Positions 57,043-64,000 of a stretch of DNA of 64,000 nt are shown here, one piece after another. A program made the position numbers and the translations under genes. The notes under the pieces are model-generated. The model made no database searches and was not told the DNA's origin. It worked only from the letters and a program-made list of their open reading frames with translations. Numbering within the stretch: position 1 is the first letter of the stretch; each line of letters opens with the position of its first letter. This stretch comes from Sympetrum striolatum (Eukaryota; Arthropoda; Insecta; Odonata; Libellulidae), in the NCBI GenBank assembly GCA_947579665.1, contig OX388350.1, positions 38,535,393 to 38,599,392 on the forward strand, written 5' to 3'.

Positions 57043-58660
57043 TAATTTAAGTAGAAAATTCGTATGCTGCTATTTTAATTGTAAGTTATTGCATATTCTA
57101 ACCAATTATAGTTGTTTGGAGGAGTGTTCATGGACCAATGCTTTGAGTCTGTATATTAAAAGGTTATTAATATAGTTTGGGATGTTTAATGTTGCACAAA
57201 ATGATGTCTACATTTGTCACAGAGTATTACCTCCATGGAAATGTGTAATTAGTCGAAAAAGATACACGGAAAGAAAAATGTTCAGCATTATCATCAGCAG
57301 TCTATCCTAATTGGAGGTAGGTTGGTCTGAAATATAAATAAAAAACGAATATTGACATAAATGCAACGTAATTAACTTTAATAATCATTGGTTTCTCAAG
57401 CATAATGAAGTAAACTTTACATTTATATCGCTTTCCAATTTTCATTATTTCTTTTTTCAAATATAACCGTCATTTTTGGTACCCTTTACATCAAGTAACA
57501 GGTTTATTTATCATCTTCAAAGAAAAGTTACAATAAAATTAAACTCGCTTCCTTTACACGACTGTTTTTCTTTCCGAAGGAATTTAACAGCCATGACTTA
57601 ATAATCCCTTACTTATATACACCTCTTAACGGCGAACCAGAGTTGAATACAGATGAAGAAAGAACCAACGATTGTGCAAAGATAAACACAAGACCGACCT
57701 TTGGCATTTCAGGGAGCGAAGAAAAATCTTTTGGGCACTTTAACTCAAAGGGTAGCGCACCGCGAAAGATTAACTCGACTTGGAGTTCGACTTTTTACAT
57801 ATACTGTGCCCGCATAAAAAGATAGAAGAAAAAAGCTCTTATTTCCACAACGCCGCCGAGGACAACGGAGCGTAAATTTTCACGCTCATCCGGAGATAAA
57901 ACAAATCCATCACTCTGGCGGAAAATCGGCGGCTTAAAAATCCTTGTAAATTGCGCGGGATTTAAACAGCTTTTTTGGCCTAGGTTAGGTACTCCGCGAG
58001 ATAAATAGCGAGTTTGTTTGCCTTTCGCTCTGTGATTGCAACGGAATGCAACCGTTTTTCTTCCCGCTAAGTAAACAGCGCTCGAATTAACGGCCAGGTG
58101 CGGGATTCTGGGAAACGTATGCGCGCCCACGTGCTATTCTTATTACCGAGATTTATTCCGCTTTTTTGGCTCGGAAGAGTCTAGAAATCCGAAGTTATCT
58201 CGACGCTTTGCGCAGTCTTGTTTATAATTCCGGGGCGCCGCAAACATTTCCGGGCTCCTTTATTTTTGGAGTTGGCTAAGTATTCGCGAATGCAGCTTTT
58301 GAGTTTCTTCGCGGCACTAATTCCGACTCTCTGGTAATGTTTTCCAATGGGATATCTTCGTCAAGAAAAGTATTATCCCAAAGGTTGACAGTTTGCCAAC
58401 TTTGAGAGTGCGGTTCAATAACGAATGGTTAATTAGTTGAGACGTAAACTGCTCCCCGAGCTAAATAACAATAAAAAATCGTGACACATTAATTTTAATG
58501 TCACCAGAGAGATTAAAGCCCGTACTTATACCCCTAACAGGTCTCAATATCTACTGAGCACTCTGATAACGCTTTTAGAGAAAGATATTAGAAGTCCCCA
58601 TTGAAATCTCAGTGTATATAATTAATAATAATAATAATAAGCCGTATTTTTTGTGGGCGA
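57043..58660. other. No gene; GC-balanced patch at 57640-58330
   Basis: The patch contains many CpG blocks, a plus-strand frame at 57643-57825 and a minus-strand frame at 58130-57795, neither recognised. An (ATA)n microsatellite lies at 58621-58641, just beside the LINE tail. Confidence 0.35.
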
Positions 58661-58667
58661 ATTTCAG

Positions 58668-59215
58668 TCTATGTCTATGTCTATGTAAGAACCCTGCAAG
58701 CCGCCTATCGGCGAGTGCCAGGTGGTGCAAGCACCTTGACTCTATTTTCCTAAAGGGTTGCTTTCGCGTATAGTTCGCGGAAAAAATGATTATTTGAAGC
58801 GATTCGTTCTAGCATCTATTTCCCTAATCTTTCTGGCAGTATAAGAACGGCCCATTTAACAGGGGGGTCGCATTATATCGGTTACATCATCTGAGAACGT
58901 GATTTCTCTGAACTTATTTAATAAATTTATCCTTTGAATTTTTCTTCTATCTTCTAATGATTCCCATCCCGCGTCCTGTAATATCTGAGTGACACTCGCT
59001 ATTTCATCGTAGCAATTCTTTACAAATCATACCACCTTTCATTGTACTTTTTCTAAATCCCGAATATGATATTTCTCGGCGGGGTCCCATACTCTACATG
59101 CATACTCAAGCTGAGGCCTAACTACCACTAAGTAACATCGCTCGCGAACGTTTTCTTCGCTCATACCGACTATTCTTTTAACGGAGCTAAGGAAGGCTAT
59201 TCCTCCAATTAACCC
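58668..59215 (-). pseudogene. LINE D copy 4: polymerase relic and 3' tail
   Basis: This is the longest copy of the family. On the minus strand it reads GIAFLSSVKRIVGMSEENVR (about 59135-59194), then VRPQLEYACRVWDP (about 59075-59116), a hallmark of jockey/CR1-like LINE polymerases. After stops at VQ-TGA and VV-TGA come a segment with LEDRRKIQRINLLNKFREIT, an MRPPC block and a REIDARTNRF block. The 3' untranslated part holds the CGCC-GATA-GGCG hairpin and ends in a repeat of ACATAG at 58669-58687. At least four in-frame stops and the missing 5' part show it is dead. Adjacent short palindrome GTGGCAG...CTGCCAC (59227-59244) lies just outside. Confidence 0.85.
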
Positions 59216-59455
59216 CTATGAGAGCGGTGGCAGGCGGCTGCCACTGTGGCATTTTCTGCACTGCACTGCAAGTTTTCCGAGGCCCAAGCAGAACATTCAA
59301 GGATATTCATTTCAGAACCGACTCAACCATATACTTCTAAACTTAAACCGGTACATTATTATAATATCCTTATAGAAAAAACGTTACCCACATTTTTCTC
59401 ATTTTAAAAACTTGAAGGGAACTAAAATATGATGCCCAAATAGGAATACTACGTT
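59216..59455. other. Short noncoding stretch
   Basis: Contains a palindrome (GTGGCAG, loop GCGG, CTGCCAC) and nothing else recognised. Confidence 0.4.
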
Positions 59456-59460
59456 TATCT

Positions 59461-59518
59461 GATACTCAAACCAGGAGCCTTGACATCATAAAGACATGCT
59501 GGCTATTCCGCTACTCGA
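59461..59518 (-). mobile_element. tRNA-like SINE head, minus strand
   Basis: On the minus strand TAGCGGAATAGCCAGCATG is followed by GATGTCAAGGCTCCTGGTTT and GAGTATC, giving A-box-like and B-box-like segments (GGTTTGAGTATC) at tRNA spacing. Moderately degenerate. Confidence 0.4.
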
Positions 59519-60011
59519 AGAAAATTTATAGGAAATGAGGTAAATATGGAGCAATGGTCAAATTTAAAAATACTTATTTTGTGGCAATAGACGTAGATTA
59601 CTTATAGTACGTCACTGTCGTCTTCTGACAAAAAAAAGGTGGTAAAAGAGAAGAATATGTGAAAAAATTGATAGGATCGACCTAAGGTACTCCAGAGAAA
59701 TGATAGATAGGGAACGGATTGGAACTTGAACAGACCCTTTCTGTAGCTAATCTGAACTATCACGCTGAGCAGACTCTCCGTTTTTTGGGATTTATCGCGG
59801 TAAAAAGGAATGGTGGCTCTGACACAGCGGCACCAATCACCGCCAAGGTCCTCACAGAAGTATTTCATATACAAACTGAGTTAAGGAGACCATCCCCAAA
59901 GAAAAAAAACGGAGTTAGAGCAATTATATCCAGAATGTGAAAATCTTGGTTCTGACAAGGAGGAATCGCCAAGCGATGTTAAGGATCGTGATAAAACCAA
60001 TATTTTGAGAA
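59519..60011. other. No recognised gene
   Basis: Short overlapping frames on both strands (59602-59940) have no known motif. Confidence 0.35.
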
Positions 60012-60269
60012 AGTAGACGGAAAGGTAGTAAAAGCGAAGCGGATTTTGACTCCATAGGTCTGAGTTCGAGAGATGACAGAAAAACAAGAATTTCTCATTA
60101 CACATAGGAAGTTTTCGCGAAAGGCATGACAGTTGATACACTAGCGGTAACGAGCCAAACTACGACGTCTGTGGTCCCTGGTTCGACTCTCGCTAATTTA
60201 ATTTTGTCCTTAACCTGTAGACTTATGGAGGCGAAATTTGCTTCGCTTTTTACTACCTCTGCGTCTACG
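60012..60269. mobile_element. Foldback surrounding a tRNA-like unit
   Basis: Left arm 60012-60062 and right arm 60219-60269 are inverted copies sharing GTAGACG, AGGTAGTAAAA, GCGAAGC and CTCCATA. A tRNA-like unit lies in the loop. Either two SINE copies of opposite orientation recombined, or a foldback captured a SINE. Confidence 0.6.
60136..60200 (+). mobile_element. tRNA-derived SINE head
   Basis: A-box-like CTAGCGGTAACGAGC (60141-60155) and a good B box GGTTCGACTCTC (60180-60191) are at tRNA spacing. The downstream segment is the right arm of the enclosing inverted repeat, so that arm may be the SINE body. Confidence 0.5.
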
Positions 60270-60275
60270 TTAACA

Positions 60276-61385
60276 TACAACTGGTTTCATCATGATCCTT
60301 GATGTAACTTTGTCGATTCCTCCTTGTGAAGTCATATCGTATTTCATTCTCGTTTTTTTATTGGGATACAGCAATAGAACGGCTAATCGTGAAAAGTTAT
60401 TCCCAACTCCCTTTCATTACGGGCTTTTTCTCCCAAAATCCCCAACCCAGTCTGAAAGCTCCACTCAGTTGGCTGAAGAGAATAAAGTTAAACGAGGAAA
60501 ATGATTCACAAACCCATTACCGTAAAAACGCGATCAAAGCCAAACAACAGCACATAATCCACCCAAACCCACGCACCTCGCCTCCACCACAAAGGGTCCC
60601 GAATTCGTTCCATCACATCCTTCGCGACCAATAAACATCATCCAGTTACAAAGACCGATTAAAAGTCAACTTTCCCGCGACCCACCCGCCCGTGGAAGGA
60701 GCTCCTCGCGGGTGCAAATGGAATCACCACCTCCCGAGCCATTTTTCCCTTTCCGATTTCATCAGCCTTCCGAAAAATCCCCGAAGATCCCGAGAAATGC
60801 CTAAATAAGTTTCCCTCCCGCGGGAAGTCACCTTTTGTGCGGAACGTGGGGGAGGGCTCTGGGATTGAAGAAGGGAAAGCGGTAGAGAGAGTAGGCACAC
60901 ACGACTGAAACAACCCTTGGGAATAGTGGGCTCGTGAGAAAGTACTCCGCGACGAACTTGTTTGCACGGAAAGAGAAGTCAAGAAGCCCGCCCTCGACGT
61001 CGCAGCTGCTTTCTTAATAAGTTTGCCCGGCCAAAGAAAACATTTCCTCGGAAGGAGGAGGAGGAATGGGCAGGGGAGGGGTAAATTAGCCCCCGGCGCG
61101 GTCCCGACCCTGCAAACGTACCACGGCGCTCATTTCGTCCTGGCGAAAATTCGCAAGAAGGTGGCGCCGAATCGTACGGCTCGACGCCTTTCCCCAAAGG
61201 TCCCGGGACCGCTTACGAGTAAAAATATGAAAACTCATTTCCATCTTTCGGCGCCGAGTTTGCCTTCGAGAGGGGGCGCGTTAGCGTCACATTCGCTGAC
61301 ATGTGCACCCCAAGGAGCGGAATACGGTCCTCGATCTTTTATTTTAAAGCACTCCGAAAATGCCACTGGTGGATGGATGCGAGAG
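60276..61385. other. GC-rich patch, no confirmed gene
   Basis: From about 60640 to 61390 GC and CpG are high. Open frames of about 100-130 codons occur on both strands (for example 61023-61409 plus, 60982-60659 minus), which is expected at this GC. None shows a recognisable motif or good coding bias. Confidence 0.3.
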
Positions 61386-62830
61386 TTAAACAGCCTTCTC
61401 AATTTCTAATGCAAAATCGCGAATCACAAATACGACTACCGATACCAAATCGTAATCTTACTGAATAGTGACTTATACTCAAATTTACTCAATAAAATAC
61501 TTCATTTTCAAAAAGAGTCTGATCTGAAAACTTGTACAAATTCCACGATACAAATACCAAATCTGAACGGTTACGGCTCAAGTCACGACATCATCAGAAC
61601 TGTGGAGTAAAGAACAGGTATCGCGGAATTTGTACAGTTTGCCTGTTAAGACTTTAAAAATGAATTTCCAAGTATGACGGTATGCGAATAATTGCATTTC
61701 AATTTCATTAAATAAGAGCCTATTTAGCGGTGGAAAAGCCACCACCGGAAATTAAACCAAAAAACTATTTCAATTTAGTATGAGTATTCAGGGTAAATAA
61801 TAGCATTATTTAAAAGCTAAGGTCATTTCGCTCGTGGGCTTCCACCGAGAATTAGACACGTGACCACTTCCACCAAATCCAAACTCACTGCCTACATGAT
61901 TAACCAGTAGCTCATATTTATATGGAAAAACAAGATCAATTCCATCAGAAATCCCGAAAGTTATCATTGGTCATTCATATGAGTTACACAGCGCTCTCAG
62001 TTCCTAATGCAAAATCACGAATGCGACTACCGATACAAATTCATAATGGTGCTGAATAGAAACTTATATTCAAATTTTGTAAAATAAAAATTCAATTTAA
62101 ATCTGAGGCAATCAAGGAAGGGTGAAGGCCCCTTTGGAAAAATTAAGAAAAAAAAGGAATCCGTGCTGAATAGACTACTAAATTCGAATTTAATTCAGAA
62201 TAAAAAGGATCTGCACTTTTCCACACAAAAGCCTTCTTAAGTAGCTACTGGTTTCATAACTACGATATCATCGTAAGGTCTGAGTAACTATGGGTAAGTA
62301 ACCCGAGCGGCTCAGATCTGTTTATGACACTATAGTAACGATTTAAATAAAAATATTCGTTGAAAAGTACAGATTATTTTTATTTAGAATGAAGTTAACC
62401 ACTTTTTACAGAATCTCGGCCGCTACTGTGGATGCTATATTTAAATTATCTCAATGATAATTCAATTTCATTGAAAACGGAGGAGATTCAGGAATTGAAA
62501 ACTCCCTTGGAAAAAAATTAAACTATTAGAATATATAACAATGCAAAAATCAAAATTATCAGAAATCCCAAAAATACTATCGATAGATGGACATCAGAGT
62601 TTTGCGGAACCCTCAGCTCTAATGTAATATCACAAATACGATTACTGATAAAAATAAAAACAGCGCTGGATAGAAACCAAGTCAAATTTTCAAAATGAAA
62701 AATTCAATTACATTAATAAAGAAGCGACTCACGGGTGGAGAATCCCCATTCTGGGTAAAAATAAGAAATATTAAAATATACGTGAATAAAAATGACAATT
62801 ACATCAGAAACTAATAGGGCTGAAATAGCA
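61386..62830. repeat. Tandem array, about 600 bp per unit
   Basis: The block TAATGCAAAATCGCGAATCA near 61407, followed by ATACGACTACCGATAC, recurs near 62005 and, more diverged, near 62620 (spacings about 598 and 615). The following TGAATAG-AAACTTATATTCAAATTT block and the ATCAGAAATCCC block before each boundary repeat in order. Two full units and part of a third are present. Confidence 0.75.
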
Positions 62831-64000
62831 TATCATAGGTATTAAAGCAAGACAGAAACGTTTCGGTAAAACTCTTCATGGTATTTAATCTTCTCCCTCT
62901 CAATATTTCTGCGCTGTTTACTTTTTAATAAATTTAAATTACATATTGCATCTTTTAAACCCACCAATAAAGTTGATCGAAAAGGCCAAACATATCACAC
63001 TGTATCTCTCACAGTTTGATTTAAAACGCACTAAATTTAATTTCAGCGATTACACGAGAATTACTGAGGTATGAATGAAGCTATGGTGCTCATGTTGAAC
63101 ACTCATAATTTGAATGCAATTAAATAATTATTCATGGGTTTATTGTAATGAAACTACGTAGAAAGTTTCCAATATTGGTATTCTGAGGCTGTAATAAAAA
63201 CCAGAAGAAAACCATTTCTAAATTCTACTGCCAAGAGCACCTCATTCCCAGTTCAATACCATGTCTGTCAACTAGTAGAAGGGATCAGGTTTTACAAGCT
63301 ATATACTTTACAGGAACATTAGTAAAGGAAAATAAATTATCTATCCATGCATCTAATAAGCAGGAATCACAACGGATTTCCACCACTAAATGAGTAGGAG
63401 ATGGTAACTTTACGCCAAATTAATTCATGAAGTATGCAGTGTTCATGGAACATTATTTTAATGAAAGCAATCCGTAGTAATGGGAAGCATTTAGGGGTTT
63501 GGTACGGGCCTCCCTCTCAAGCGCCTATTTTCCGGAAGAGGATCACGTGGTTAAGGCTTTGATGAAACATACAGCAAGGCCACTTACTTTCGAGGTCCAT
63601 GTGACGGGAGCATCACGACTCTACCTGTGCCTTTGACTTAATGCTCCAATTCACGAGAGCAGAGCGAGTGAAGATGGTCCGTGACTTTTACTAGCAACTC
63701 GGCGGAGCGACTAAAGGTTTCAGTGAAACCACCGGTGAAATCCTCTCAAGAACACTATTCACATTTATATTACTGAATTACAAAATTTTTGTTCATTGTA
63801 TATAGGCGTGGGTTAGAATCTCATGTTTGGAAACCTTCTTCTTCTACACAAATATTCCAATTTAGTCCCAGAAAGACTGTTTACAACTAATACCTGTCTA
63901 TTTTCCCATTCAATGTTTGTCAACTTTATAATATTATCCTTAATATTTGCCCATCTTCGGATTGCCTACTTCAGAGGGCTCTTGGTTCTGACGAATTTTA
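62831..64000. other. No recognised gene
   Basis: AT-rich up to about 63480, then a more GC-balanced part (63480-63740) without a frame, tRNA-like box pair or repeat I could support. Confidence 0.35.

Noticed and set aside
61023..61409. Plus-strand frame of 128 codons
   Set aside because: High local GC suppresses stops on both strands at once; no motif or conserved start context.
63480..63740. SINE-like GC-balanced block near the right end
   Set aside because: A possible A-box-like TGGTTAAGGC has no matching B box on either strand.
1..64000. CRISPR arrays, operons, phage or plasmid genes
   Set aside because: None of the regular spacer arrays, ribosome-binding sites or dense gene packing expected in prokaryotic DNA is present; the recognisable elements are those of animal genomes.

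Overview
The window looks like nuclear DNA from an invertebrate animal, most likely an arthropod and plausibly an insect. It is mostly AT-rich and has no operons, no prokaryotic gene packing and no long open frames. What can be recognised is animal repeat DNA: decayed non-LTR retrotransposons (LINEs), tRNA-derived short repeats (SINEs), pogo/Tigger-type DNA transposon remnants, foldback elements and several satellite or minisatellite arrays. I cannot name the species. I found no complete protein-coding gene. Two short stretches (414-650 and 6726-6941) are the only non-repeat frames that read like possible exons, and both are weak.

Layout. 1-4.5 kb: a degenerate tandem pair, two minisatellites of the same family, a LINE relic on the minus strand, a 60-bp-arm foldback and a (TA)n run. 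5.1-6.3 kb: a satellite of about 180 bp per unit. 6.3-6.95 kb: a CpG-rich island. 7-8.6 kb: a second LINE type with copies of its probable 3' tail. 8.6-12 kb: AT-rich and nearly featureless. 12.0-13.6 kb: a tRNA-like SINE, a GC-rich tandem/inverted/G-run structure, a dispersed repeat, and a hammerhead-ribozyme-like motif. 15.1 kb: a foldback carrying the same kind of motif. 20.19-20.68 kb: a pogo-like MITE with a TA target duplication. 21-24.5 kb: two small tandem duplications. 26-31.4 kb: SINEs and a Tigger-like transposase relic. 33.0-35.6 kb: a 226-bp palindromic element, a 93-bp satellite, and a 526-bp foldback with a TTAT duplication. 36.2 and 41.8 kb: an inverted pair of one dispersed repeat. 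46.5-50.1 kb: a duplication, another foldback, hammerhead-like motifs, and a minus-strand LINE relic. 51.4-59.2 kb: four 3'-end copies of one LINE family, sharing a 3' hairpin and, in the clearest copies, a 6-bp repeat tail. 59.4-62.9 kb: SINEs, a foldback around a SINE, a GC-rich patch, and a tandem array of about 600 bp per unit.

How it fits together. This looks like intergenic or intronic DNA built from successive transposon insertions and local tandem duplication. Between repeats, patches of more balanced base composition (near 18.4-19.0, 21.7-22.1, 27.2-27.6, 29.7-30.4, 34.4-34.9, 49.0-49.5, 54.0-54.4, 57.6-58.3 and 60.6-61.4 kb) look like unique sequence. They could be conserved noncoding DNA, but that cannot be judged from one genome. 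The most interesting theme is a recurring motif, CTGA-N-GA, short hairpin, GAAAC, found at eight or more loci and several times in the arms of foldback elements.
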